A DNA stretch of 64,000 nt from Xiphophorus maculatus. Its lineage: Eukaryota; Chordata; Actinopteri; Cyprinodontiformes; Poeciliidae. A model generated the notes under the pieces. The model was not told where the DNA came from and made no database searches. It saw only the letters and a program-made list of their open reading frames with translations. The stretch spans positions 4,057,103 through 4,121,102 of the forward strand of contig NC_036453.1 in the NCBI RefSeq assembly GCF_002775205.1, written 5' to 3'. Positions 32,241-45,000 of this stretch are shown here, piece after piece; position 1 is the stretch's first letter, and every line of letters begins with the position of its first letter. A program made the position numbers and the translations under genes.

Positions 32241-33061
32241 ACAAAGTTATCCTCGTTTCCGCATCAAAGCATTTATTCCCAACCATGATCTGATTTAAAA
32301 AAAATCAAATTCAAAATAAAGTCCATCATAAAACTATTCTGTTTGTTGATGTGCTTACAGACTGATTGTGTTAAGTCATTTTTCTAAACTTTTAAAAAAT
32401 CATCTGGTCTCTTGTAAGTGCTAGAAATTTGTTAGATAGATTTAGACATGATTTGCTACTAGATTAGCTCCAATCATCCAAAGCAGAATTTAGATGTGTT
32501 GTGCAAGTAAAACCTAAACATTCCCCACAATTTTAAAGCTTCTAGAGTTTCCCTTGCTTACAATACGCTCTCTGTTAATAATCTTTAATTTCTTTTTACC
32601 CTATTCTTTCAATTTGAGGTTTGTGAGGATGTATATTACAGTTGGGGATGCAAAATATTAGGAAAACATGTAATGTGGGATAATATTGGTAAATATTGCA
32701 TAACTTGCAATAAAGAAACAAATAATTTGTGGGACAAAAAGAAGCAAACCTAGCGTTGTTATACCTACATTCTGAAGCTTAATTTAAATTCTTTGTTGTT
32801 GTTTTTGACACTTTTCTTCATCATATCAACATTTTTTCTCTTTTTTTTTTTCTGCAGACCTGAAACATACAGAGAAATACGCCAGAGCACGACAGACAAG
32901 ACGCTGTCTCCCCTTTCTTCCCAGCCTTGCAGGCTGCGTTCCCCCTGGACTCTGATCATCTCCCCTCAGCAGTGTTTTATTGTGCTGACCAATTCAGACC
33001 AGTGGGACTGGACAGGAGACCCAGAGGTTCCTGCCGCTGGAGCTCTAAGCTGTGCCTGGCA

Positions 33062-36000
33062 ATGCCTCAGGTAAGACCAGCAACAGAAAAAATATTCCTG
33101 ATTAGATATGTTGATAAATACTCACAGAGTTGTGCAAAATGTCCGGAAAATGTTTCTAAGGATCTTCAAATGTAGCTATTGGATGTGTATTCCATGCAAA
33201 AATGAATAACTTGTAAACAAAAGTGCTTGAAGACTGAGAGGATCAGAGATATGAGTCATGATTTAGAGGTGACTGACTGACCCTGGATCAGTCTGACGTC
33301 TGCAGAGGCTGCATCAGCTTGGCTGCTGATGTAGATGAGCCAGCAGGGAAAGAGAAAATTAACTTTTTCTTTTGTTTATTCCAAGATGTGAAAAATAACA
33401 TGTCTATTGAATCAGTTTTGGTGCTAAAAACAAAAGGCTAAAAAGGAGAGCAGCTTTGTCAATAAATGCTCCCAGCACTCTTTATTATATTATTCTTCAG
33501 TCTAGAAACTACGATATTGATTATTCATTACCTAACATGTCTGGATGCATTTACATCCTGCTTTTCTCAAACATTGAATCTGTGTGGAGATCATTTGTAA
33601 AATGTAGACGGGTGTAATCGAATTGTGTTTTCTCATTTTGCTAACTTAACGTCTTGTATTATGCCTGGAGCTGTTTCCATGCTGCGTGAAGTCTGTGCTC
33701 AGAATTGAAACACTTTGTTTCCTCATTCATTCTAACTCTCTTATTTATTGCAGGAGTTTGAAAGCCGCGTTACAATTATTGACATACTCATAAAGGCAGA
33801 GACGTATGCAACACTTTTTTCTTGGTTACCAATAACCAAAGTACTTAATTTTGCATTCAGGGTTCTTGCACAATCTGAAGAGGTTTTGAGAAGTGTAGTT
33901 TAAGTGGTAAAAAGAAACAGAATATAGAAAGATATTTAAATTTCCCTTTGCCAGGCTCTAAAAATGTGTCTATCCATCCAACCCTTTGACCATTCATCCA
34001 TCTGTCTCCCAATCCTTCAGCCCGACGGTCCATCCATCTGTCTGTCCTTGTGTTGCCTGAGCATTGTATAAATATCAGCTGTGAAACTAGCAAAACAAGG
34101 CTGAGAACTGTGGAAATTTGATATGAAAAGTGGATATGAAATCTACAAACTGGAGACAAATGTTTACACATGTTTCACAAGCACAAAAATTAAGTTATGT
34201 GTTGCTATGGGTAATAATCGTTTTAGTCAAATCTCATAAATATAATGTTTGACAACCCTTAAAAAATCAAACATGACATCTCTGCCTCAACTTTAATTTG
34301 TGTTATTACCGGAAAAATAATGCATTAGCAAGATATTTAATTGCATTTATTGTAAATACATTGGCTGTAGGACCCTTAACTGAGCAAAAATCAGATGCCC
34401 GAGTGCAAGTGAATGCATCGCCGAATGAGCTGGGAGATATGTAGCTCTATTCTGGAGATGTAGGGGGTGACATGTCAATCTGTGAGGTTGAATGAGCTGC
34501 AGCATGAAAGCAAATTATCCAGTTTCACTTAGTAAAAGTAAACATTTCTGTATATCATCAAAATAAAATTGTTTGACATTTTATTGATTCAGCTTTCAAC
34601 CAAAATTCATATATTTTCAAACCTTTGAGAATTGTGAAAGATTTCAATTTTATGAAAATGTGATTTTCTGTATGATTCATTACATTAATGTATATAATTG
34701 CATATCACCTTTAATTTTAACACTGTAGACCTGCAGTGTTTTAATCCACTGAGAGGTTTACTCTTACACTAAACATTAAAATGCCTGCTAAATTATTCAT
34801 CTTCCTCACATTTTTGCTTATTATAAGTAAAACACTTGGAAAACCGTCAAAACTGAACCAACATTCTTGTTAATAAAGAATCTGTATATGTTGATTATAA
34901 GCCAATAATTTTTGGTATGGTGGATATAATAGACAGACTTCATCTCAGATAATTATCATGAGTTGAACATTTGGTTTCCTGTTTATCAGAAAATGTCTGA
35001 AGATATAAGATGGTTGTATAAATTTGTGAAAATCACAGAGTAATATATGTTGTGCAAAAAACAGATGAATTGCTTACAGTAGTGAACAGTAGTGCAATAA
35101 TGATACAGAACTAGCATTAAGTGTTTCTGTTTGGCTACTTTGTGTATCAAATTTTTGGATGAATTAGAATTTAATATCCTGTTAGCTTTACTGAAAAGAA
35201 GCAAAACAGTCTCAAGTTAACACAGTTGATCAGATTTAGTTTGTTTTTGCTCACTCTGTGTGTTTTCTTTCTGTGTTGTGCTGCAGCCCAGCGTCAGTGG
35301 GATGGAGCCTCCCTTTGGGGACGCCTTTCAGAACTTCTCGTTTGCTGACCAGGCCCTAACCAGCACTGAGCTGCTGGCCACCAGCTCTGACCCGGATTTC
35401 ATGTATGAGCTGGTGAGTGAACACACACACGCACACCCACACGCCCCTCCACACACACACACACATGTTTGCACAGCTATCTTTGCGGGGACTTTCCATT
35501 GACTTCCATTCATTTCTACAGCCTAAACCTTAGCCTTACCCTTATTCTAACCCTACCCATTGCATATCTAACCCTCACCAAAACTTAATTCACACCTTAG
35601 TCCTAAATCTGACCCCTGACCCAAAAACAGGGTTTCCCCTTGAGGGGACCAGGCTTCGGTCCCCACAAGGAGCTGTGTGTCCCCACAACGTAGTATATGT
35701 CATGAAAATGGACCCCACAAGGTATTAGAAACAAATGCACACACACAAAACAAACAAACAAACAAATAAAAAAAATAAAAAAATTTGCAAGCAACACCAG
35801 GCTTCAGGCTTTACGAGTCAATTTTCTTTTAACATCAGTTACTTGCTCCCACCAAGCTGTCGCTCATTTAGATCCAGATGTGAGGTGTGAGCTTCCTTCT
35901 ACACATATAAGGAACATTTTTACTTTATTTCAAACAAGTTGTATTACTTAGAGGATCTTTCACACAATGGCAAATCTCACAATACTATGATAATGAATAA

Positions 36001-39000
36001 AGTACTTCTATTCTATTCTAAATAAAATACATAGTCATGCGACTTCCGTGAACTTTGTAACTGACAGTGATCTTGGTGGGCAGTTACTATGGAGTTGCTA
36101 TGGCAACAAAAACACCACACAAGCATAGAACTAGCATTCTAGTTCCTATGACTTATAAACAATATAAGTAGATTACAACTATTACTCGATTACAATTTGA
36201 ATACTCTACCCACTTTTGTGTAATACTAAGATAAATATCAGTGATATTTATTATAGTACTTTCTGCCAAGCTAGCAAAATTAGCTTAGCTAATGTAGCTT
36301 TTATCTGCTAGCCTGTTACTACATGTACTTACTCTGCCAGTCACTGGGACTTTGTTACTCATGTGAAGACTGTGCATCCTCTATAAATTTGTTTAATCGT
36401 TGATTGTAGTGAACTATGTCATAGAAGGAGTTCAGAGGCAGCATCTTGGCCACATCGTCGGATATATTTTCCTTCTCCATCTCAGGGTCTATCCTGACAG
36501 CAGCAATTTTTAATGTGTCTTCCTACTAAGATGGCATGGATCACTTTTGGTTCAGACTTGTGGAAATTATGTATACAGATTTGTCATTTTCAGTAATTTG
36601 CTCTCACTGATGGTTTATCTGGATACTTGTTTAAATGAAGCTATATATGATATTGAAAAGTCTTCCTGGTAATATTCATTTAAACGTTACTTATTTTTTC
36701 ACATCTCAACCACATATTTCAATGTATTGTGTTGGGATCTTATGTGACAGACCAGTGTAAAATAGCAGATAGCTTTAATGGAAGAAAAATGATGCACAGT
36801 TTTCAAATTTAAAGGAGATAAATCCGTGGACATTATCACGCAGTTATGTTAAACTTTGTAGATGCGCATCACTGCTACTGCATAAATAAATTTATTTTAA
36901 AAGTCTATCAATCAGATTTATTTGCCTTATTTTCAGAGATACACGTTAAATATCTGCTCATCAGTACTGAATATTCCCATCATTTAAACTTTAAACCAGT
37001 AACCACTGAAATTATAAATATAAGTGTTAACGCTTTATTAGCTGCACTCTTGTTGAATGAAATTAGGTTTACAGCTAGCTATTAGGTCGCCAAGTCAAGC
37101 AGAAACAGCCATGGCGAGCTGCTTGATTTAAAAGGTGCAGAGGGTAAAACTCCAACGTAGCATTAGAGGTTTAGTTGTAAGCATCTTCTTTAACTGAGCT
37201 ATGCTGTGTGAAAACACTCCACTCTGCACTCTGTCAGCACAGCCTGGACAGTTGCAACTGCTTGCGCTGGCATCCATACAAAACAATATTATGTTACCTG
37301 AAACACAAAACTTAAAACAAAGTTAAAAGAAAAAAGCAACTTTTGTCCACTACTGTTTTATTCAGTATTTCTGTAGTCTTAGTATGTCTTAAAAAAATCT
37401 AAAATTACAATAAAAGTTTTAGCAATGATGTTAGAAAGATGCTAAAATTGCTCAACTGACATTGATATTGCTCTCAAAAGCTTTTATTAACTACAACAGG
37501 GATGTCGAACTCATTTTCATTTTGGAGCCATATCAAAAATCTGGATGTTCTTAAGGGGCCAGTTGTGCCAGAATACATTGATAAAACCAATTAAACTGTT
37601 AAAATATCAATAAATAACTGTTCCTCCAGCATTTTGTGATTGTTTTAGTGTTTTTATTTGCAGTCAAAATGATATTTACAAAGGTTTGTGAGGGATTTTT
37701 TTTTTTACAATATTTGCACTTATATATGATGACTTGAGTAAGGCTGAGGCAGCAGTCACTTACATTCATTGTTTTGACTAATTTTGTTACCTGACTAAAA
37801 AGTTACATTGACTAATTTTGAGAAGATTTGCAGTAAAATTAGAAAAAATGTAGAGATTTGCTGATTTTGTGTGAATTTTGCAGATTTGAGAAAAACTGAA
37901 GGACTTATTGATGTAATTTGGAGTCTAAACGGCCACTTAAAAAGACAGATTTGGGCCAGATTTGGCCCCCGGGCCTTGAGTTTGACACGTGTGACCTGCA
38001 ACTTCAATGAATTACAGTGCATTTGACTTTGTATGACACCTAAAAAGAACAATATTTCTATCAATGCTCAGATTGTCTTTATTAAATATCTGCACCAATA
38101 GCAGATATTCCCTTTCAATAGTTGATGCAGGCAAACTGATGATATTATTTCAGGTAGACAGAATTAAACTTAGCCTTGCTTCCAATCTGGTGATGTTGGA
38201 TGAAACATCTTATCGCACAATGTGATTTTTGATATCCATCGCTTAAGATTTGTTATTTAAAATGAAAATAAAGTAAAAGTAGCTCATGCTATTATTTGGT
38301 GGTATGGTACATGGCATTGAAGCTGACCAATCAGAATGAAAATGAACATTTCAAGATGGAGTCATGAAATTCTAAAAATGAAGAAACCTGGAACTCTGTG
38401 CCATCTGTTTCACAGAAATTTTAAACCCCGAGGTGCATCCCATTCATCAGGCATGGCTGACAAGTTTAAACAGAAACCTCTCCTGTCACCACTCATAGCT
38501 GTCAGCTACAGGTGTCTACTTCAATTTACTTCCTGCTCCAGACTAAACAATAGTGATTCACTGCTGAGCATTAGATTCCTTGCCCTGTAATAAACAGGAT
38601 CAGCTTTGTCTTTAATCTTCTGTATAAAAATATATCGGGTGTTGTTTCAGTTCAGCTTTGAGCACCTAAAAATGCTGTCATTGAAATTCACAATTGGGTG
38701 TCTTTAATGTGGTTGTGATATCCGCAGACTGATCTAATGATGCTTAGATCACAGCCCAGCAGTGGCTTTACCATCTGTTGTTTGGGGCCGCTCTATCTGA
38801 GCTAATAAGATGCATCAAATGTACCATCTGCCCCACATATTGTTCTGTTATCTCTTAATATTGATAATAATGATGAGTTTTCTTAAACAAAGCTCCTCTG
38901 TCAGGCTGACTTCCCTGCACTGCCATTGTCCTCTCATTTAAATACTGCAGATTTGGCTGCTGTTCTTTGCCAGGTATATTAATTAGATTTGCCACTGCAT

Positions 39001-42000
39001 TTTAGTCTTAGAGAGGCTTAAATAATGTTTTTTTTAGGTTTAGTTGCTTTCAATGAATGAATCTTAATATATATTCCTCGTAACACTGGTATGGGTTATT
39101 CTGGTACCTTTATAGTCATAAATAAAATTGGATGGTTTTTATTTGCATTTTTTTGCCTAGATTTGACAGCACAATGAGTGCTGAAGTAATTCCAACCTGA
39201 TGCTGTAGGTGACGAGGTCAGCAGCTTCGTTTCTTTCTTGTTCAGGAGAGACTTGAAGTCCAACACATTTTTGTGTTTACTGCAGGAAGAATTAGCTTTT
39301 CTTTCCTCCGTTTTAACCCTGATTAGGTGAATTAAACAGTCAGAGAGTAAGCTCTCTCTTTCCATAAGGTGGAAAATGCTGATTGTAATTTAAAAAGTCA
39401 GTTTTCTGGTTACCTTATTCTGTGCTCTGTACTTGTATGAATAATTACTGCTGTGGCAATAAACCATAAATCAATTAATCACATCATAAATTAAACCAAG
39501 CATTATGACTTCCATTTCTTTCAAAAACTGTATGACAAAGATCTCACTCTGGTGCATTTGTCTCAGCTAGCCCTTTTTTTGAATGACGATTTTGTTTACA
39601 GAAACTTCAGGACTCATTTTATTATTTCTGTAGTTTTGTTTATTTATTTTGGATATTTAAAATTACTTTCAGTTACAGCGGTAAATGTTCATTCGAATTT
39701 AAAGTTTATTGATCTTTCACAGTGTTTTCTGATATTACTATATTACATTAGCACTACATTACTATATTACTTGTGAATGGTCTCAAAATAACAACATTAT
39801 TGATTATCGCAATAACTTCTGGGACAATTAATCATCCAGCAAGATTTGTTTTTGTGATAGGCCTCTGAATAATAGGTTTTATGTTTTTGGACAGTGTTAA
39901 AAGTTTAACTAAGTATCAGTCATTTGGAAAAAATAAAAGTTTACAGATAGTTGTTTTTTCCCTTCCTTCATATAACTATGATTAGCTGCATTAAAAAGCC
40001 ATGGAGCCTCCTGAACTTTGTACGCTGCTGTTCAATAGCACTTCTGAATAGTGAAAAGTGTCTACAATAATTCATTCAGCCCTTAGTTTTTTAATCAAAA
40101 CTCTTAATGTGGGAGTAAACAAAGACGCTGACTGTGCAGCAGGCATCTGAAACAGTACCTGCGATTTAATTCACCATCTGCCTCCTTCACTCTGATTCTC
40201 TCTCCTTCGTCTGCAGGACACAGACATGAGCCACCAGCAGAGTCCCTGCGGGGACAGCGTCGTGGGGGTCGGAGACGGAGGCAAAGAGGTGGAGGGAGGC
40301 GTGGATCAGCTGATGGGCCTGGGTGAGTGTGAGACGGTCCACAGCAGCTCAGCGTTTGAACAGTGGGACTCGTACTGGGAAGACCTCACCAGGTACCGTA
40401 ACATTATTTTAGTACCGTCTCATAACAAGTATTCATATGCCTTGGATATTTTCGCAGTTAGTCATTTTGCATTAACGTTGAACTAATTTTAGGAATTTTT
40501 AGTAGAGATTCACTGTGAAATGGAAGAGTGATTATTTCCAAATGTTTGCTCAAATAAATATCTGAAACGTGGCCTTCATTTGTATTCAACCTCCTTTACC
40601 CTGGAACCTCTAAATAAAATCCTGTGCAAACAACACTACTGTCAGAAGTCACCCAGTTACGAACATCTTGTTGTTTTAGCTTATCTGGAGTCCAGGTAAC
40701 CATTGGATTTACATTTTACTCCAAAAATAAATGTAAAAGGTTGTTTCCCTACTTTTATTGAATTATAGGTGTGGTGAGACAGCTGCTATAAAAATTAGGC
40801 TGTTTGAACAGAAAATGTGCTGCTTGCAGGATGGTACAGCTGGATCCATAATTATTTGGACACTGACACAATTTTAGCTTTTTTTTTTTTTTTTTTTACC
40901 CCTCCAGGGGATCTTTTGTGGGCTCTGGTGTCCCTTATATGAAAGTAGGCTGACAGGAAAGGGGGAAGGAGAGGGGGGAAGACATGCGGCAAATATCGTC
41001 GGGTCCGGGAGTCGAACCCACGACGGCCGCTTCGAGGACTCAAGGCCTCCAAACATGGGTCGCTCTATCCCCTACGCCACCATGGCGCGCCCATTTTAGA
41101 TTTTTTTTTTATCTGTTTGCTGGAACATACTTAAGTTCTAGTTATATATTTGGACATGGACATAAAGTCAAAACTTTCAGCTTTCATCTGAAGGTTTCCA
41201 CATGGAAATTTGACGAAGGTTGTTCTTTTTAGCCCCTGATATGAAGGGATTGTGTTTAAAAAAGTCTTTTAGTTCATCACATTTTTATGCGGTCATTTTG
41301 TTCAACTTACTGAATTAAAGCTGAAAGTCTGAACTTCAGCTGCATTCGAAATTCATTTTAGTAATGTGCAAAGAAAATGTTGTCTCTCCTGAATCAAAGT
41401 GCTACATTCCTTTGAGTAACAAGTTAACAAAAAAAAAAATTGGGCTGCTTTTTGATAGGACTGCTGTGCTGTGTGTTCTTAGTTTGCAAAAATGATCATG
41501 TCAAATGAACCAACTGCAGTTTTCGCAATATTTTAAGGAAAGACATTCAAGAAAGGTTAGCCAACTCACTGAAGGAGTACAGAGAAATCATCTGATTGTT
41601 CTGTTCTCTTCTTGGAAATGTTGTGGTATGAAAACCTTCTACTGTTCTCAGAAATCTGACTCTGGCAAAACTAATTCCCAAAACCAAGACAGGATGAGAA
41701 TTAAAAGGTGAACAGCTGCAGTTTTGCTCTGGGCATTGTGGCTGTCCAGAGAAGACTTGGTAAACATTCAGACAAGTTAACATGGCGTTTGATGCACTGT
41801 TGATGGTTCATAATTGGGTAAAGCATATATATGTATAAAAGAAAAAAAAACGTAAAGCTGTATTTGAATCAACATGGAAAAAACACAAGATCCTACCAAG
41901 TGTTTTTGTCTAGTTTCTAGTATAAACATCGTAGTGTTGTAGGAAAATGTTCAAATGTTTAATTCATGTATCATAAAGATTTTATTTGGAAAGTTTAAAA

Positions 42001-45000
42001 CAAAAAAGTCTTGAGTTTTTTTTCCCAGTTTTGTTTTTGGTATTTTTTGCTGGAAGTTTCATTGTTTAAACATCTATATGTTTTTTGTCATTAACAGATA
42101 CACACGGCTGGCCAGCTGTGATATCTGGGGAACCAAAGAAGTGGACTTTCTTGGACTGGATGACTTCTCCAGTCCCTACCAGGATGAGGAGGTGATCAGT
42201 CGGACCCCGACGCTGGCTCAGCTCAACAGCGAGGACTCACTGCCCGTCTGTGAGGCTCTCTACCCTCCTGTCGACCTGACGCTTCCTTGCTCCCAGCCCC
42301 CATCTCAGCCGCTCCCCTCTCAAAACAAGAGACTCCAGGGTCTGGGCGTCAGCTCCGTGCGGTCGTCTCCGTGCTCCACATCCTCTTCCCAATCCCGTCC
42401 TTCCAGAAGCCTTTTCGCAGACTTTCCTGAAAGCTCCCAAAAAGCAACCAGACCTGTTGCTTCCAGCACCGAGACCATGGCTAAAACCCAGAACCAGCTC
42501 GGTCTCGCCCAGGACCACACCCAGGCTCAACCCAAACCTCCGGGTCGAGGGGCTAAGATGGCCGCTCCGACGTCTCACAGCGCTGACTTTGTTCGGAAAG
42601 CTAAAGTTCGCATCAGTTCTGGACCCAGACCTCAAGGCGAGGCGATGCCCCAGACAGATTTTGAGAGGTCAGATCCGCCGCTGCCTCTCTCCCAGCCTCA
42701 AGATGAGAAGCCCTCCACTTCTGCAAGTGCCATCTCAGTGGGCCATGCCACCCCGCAAGCCAGCGGCTTGGCTAGCCTGGAGGGCTTTGAGTTGAAGGCG
42801 GAGGGGGCGACGCGGCGGGAGGGGCCTGTCGGCAGGTCCGCTGCTGTTCCCCAGCTGGTAGAGGCGAAGCAGACCGTGTGCAGCACGTCCGACGCCGTGG
42901 CAGGGGCGTGCGGCGCAGGCGGCGGCGGGGTTTTGGTTGAAGATCCAGAGCAGAGCAAGGAGGAAGAACACAACTACTCTCTGTTCCTGACCCGCAGCCG
43001 AGCTCTGACGCAGCTGGAGGAAGATGAGGAGGAGGAAGACGACGAGGAGCCAGAGGAGGACGAGGGCGATGGGCTGGACTTGGACGATGAAGACCACGAT
43101 GAAGGTTTCGGCAGTGAGCATGAGCTCTCTGAGAATGAGGAGGAAGAGGAGGAGGAGGAGGAGGATGAAGACTACGAAGCAGACAAGGATGACGACATGA
43201 GCGACGCCTTCTCTGAGCCAGGTAGAGGCCGTCTTGAATCCTTTCCTTTCTTGCATTTCAAAACCTAATTTCTCCTTAATTTTTCTGCTGCAAAAACACA
43301 AAATCTTACCAAGTATTTTTGATCTAGTTTCTAGTGCAAATATCTTTGTGCACTTTAAATAAGACAAAACTAACTTACAAGTAGCTTTTCATCATTATTA
43401 AGGGATTAATGACTTAAAACAGACTTTTATCTTTCTGAAAAGTTACTTGTGAGTTAGTTATGTCTTATTTCAAATGAACTCAGATATTTGCACTTGAAAC
43501 TAGATCAAAATTACTTGGTAAGTTTTTGTGTTTTTTGCACTGTAGTCTAACTTCTTCAACATTTTTGTGTTTCTTTGTCCCGTCAGGCTGTGACATGGAG
43601 CTGATGGATGACATAAAAGGCCTGACAGCTGGAGTCTCCAGCCGGAAGAGAGGGAAGCGCCGCTACTTCTGGGAGTACAGCGAGCAGCTCACCCCCTCCA
43701 AGCAGGAGCGGATGCTGAAGCCCTCTGAGTGGGACAGACACACGCTGCCGAGCAACATGTACCAGAAGAACGGGCCTCTGCATGGTATTCACAAACACAC
43801 AGACTCATAGAAACTACACACAGCAGCTCCCAAAGGTGTCTTAAACTGACAAAAACCTTCCCCATCTTTTTAAATGAACATTAATCCTGAAATATGAATG
43901 TTATTATAATACTTATGAACATTAAACTAATAGTTTGTCAAGTGACAGCATTGATTTTCTGTCAGATTTAGTTCTCAAATAATGTTCAAACCTTTCAGTT
44001 AAAATTTTTTTCTTCAATTTTATTGATTGTGCCATTTATATAGATGCAAACATGAAATCTATCACCCAGTCTCGTTACCTAACAACCCAAGTGGTGCTCC
44101 AGCACATTTGGTCATCTGGTTTTACCGCTGTGCAAGTCTTTTGCTGTTGACTTACAATTCAGAAACCACTTGCTGCATTCTTGTTGGCTGTGCAGGAGGC
44201 TCTACTTCTGCTTTTCAAAGATGAAACATTCTCCTTCAAGATTTTGTAAAGTTTTATCCAGTTAGTTAGAAGAAAATGTTTCTGCTTCACAGCCCTACAA
44301 CATTCTCTTACCAAAGACATATGAAGAAAAAAATATATAGATTTATGTCTTTATATTAAACACAAGCAGCACTAGGCAGACATTTCTGAGGCTTTTCCAG
44401 TGTTACGATTGGCCAGTTGGGCTTATATCACATACACCTGGTATTTTACCAGCAACGTGTCCACCTCTGAGATCCACTCTATATTCAACTATATCACATT
44501 ACCTTTCTTTTAGAACAGAGTAGTAAAACAACAGCTTTATTTGAGCCTTTTAGAGCCTTTTATTCCATAATATTGTGTCCTTGAGGTTTGCCTAAGACTT
44601 TTAAATGAGGCTGTGATGACGTATGTTGTTCAGATGGGTTTGCACAACAGCATACCCAGATCAGGATCCTTTGAAATAGCAGGGGAAATGAAAAACTGTC
44701 ACAAGGAAATTACCCATCACCTGTATTCAAAAATTTTGGTTTTAAATGATGCTGAATTATGGAAATTAGATTTGTATAAATGGGAAAAAGTCACATGTGA
44801 AAGTATATAAAATCAACTTTTATTGGAAATGCAAATATGCATGTGAAATTTTCAATAAATCTGGAAATGCAAGTGTCAAATTAATTAACCTCTCTTTATC
44901 TTAAATAACTATATAATATAAATAAATATAAAGAGCTGCCTATGAGTTACCCCATTTATACAACAGGGAAACATAAAGTCATGGATTTCTAATTAAAAGT

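Larger units (their letters stand above)
25720..32857 (+). other. crebrf: crebrf intron 1
   Basis: About 7.1 kb of mostly AT-rich sequence. A CCAAT-containing patch at 26695-26800, followed by an acceptor-like pyrimidine tract ending in cag at 26825, could mark an alternative promoter or non-coding exon (about 26826-26890, weak donors). Otherwise it holds the inverted-repeat cluster at 29040-29092, a hAT-like element at 30137-30497 and a retroelement tail at 32150-32240. No protein-coding exon is supported. Confidence 0.5.
25705..32863 (+). other. crebrf: Possible spliced uORF in crebrf leader
   Basis: An ATG at 25705 is followed by four in-frame codons to the donor at 25720. If exon 1 is joined directly to the exon starting at 32858, the next codons are ACC and TGA, giving a six-residue peptide, MGVLKT. 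Exon 2 has no ATG before the main start. This depends on the exon structure being right. Confidence 0.35.

Noticed and set aside
35520..35580. Interstitial telomere array
   Set aside because: The taaccct-like units are few and degenerate and belong to a dispersed repeat, so they are not a telomeric array.
40878..41092. tRNA-like gene with A and B boxes
   Set aside because: It has a SINE body, poly(A) tail and target duplications, and does not fold as a full cloverleaf; it is a tRNA-derived SINE.
42735..43367. 210-residue minus-strand open frame opposite the large crebrf exon
   Set aside because: It is a shadow of the acidic and GC-rich coding strand; no family features, and the + strand frame is clearly the gene.
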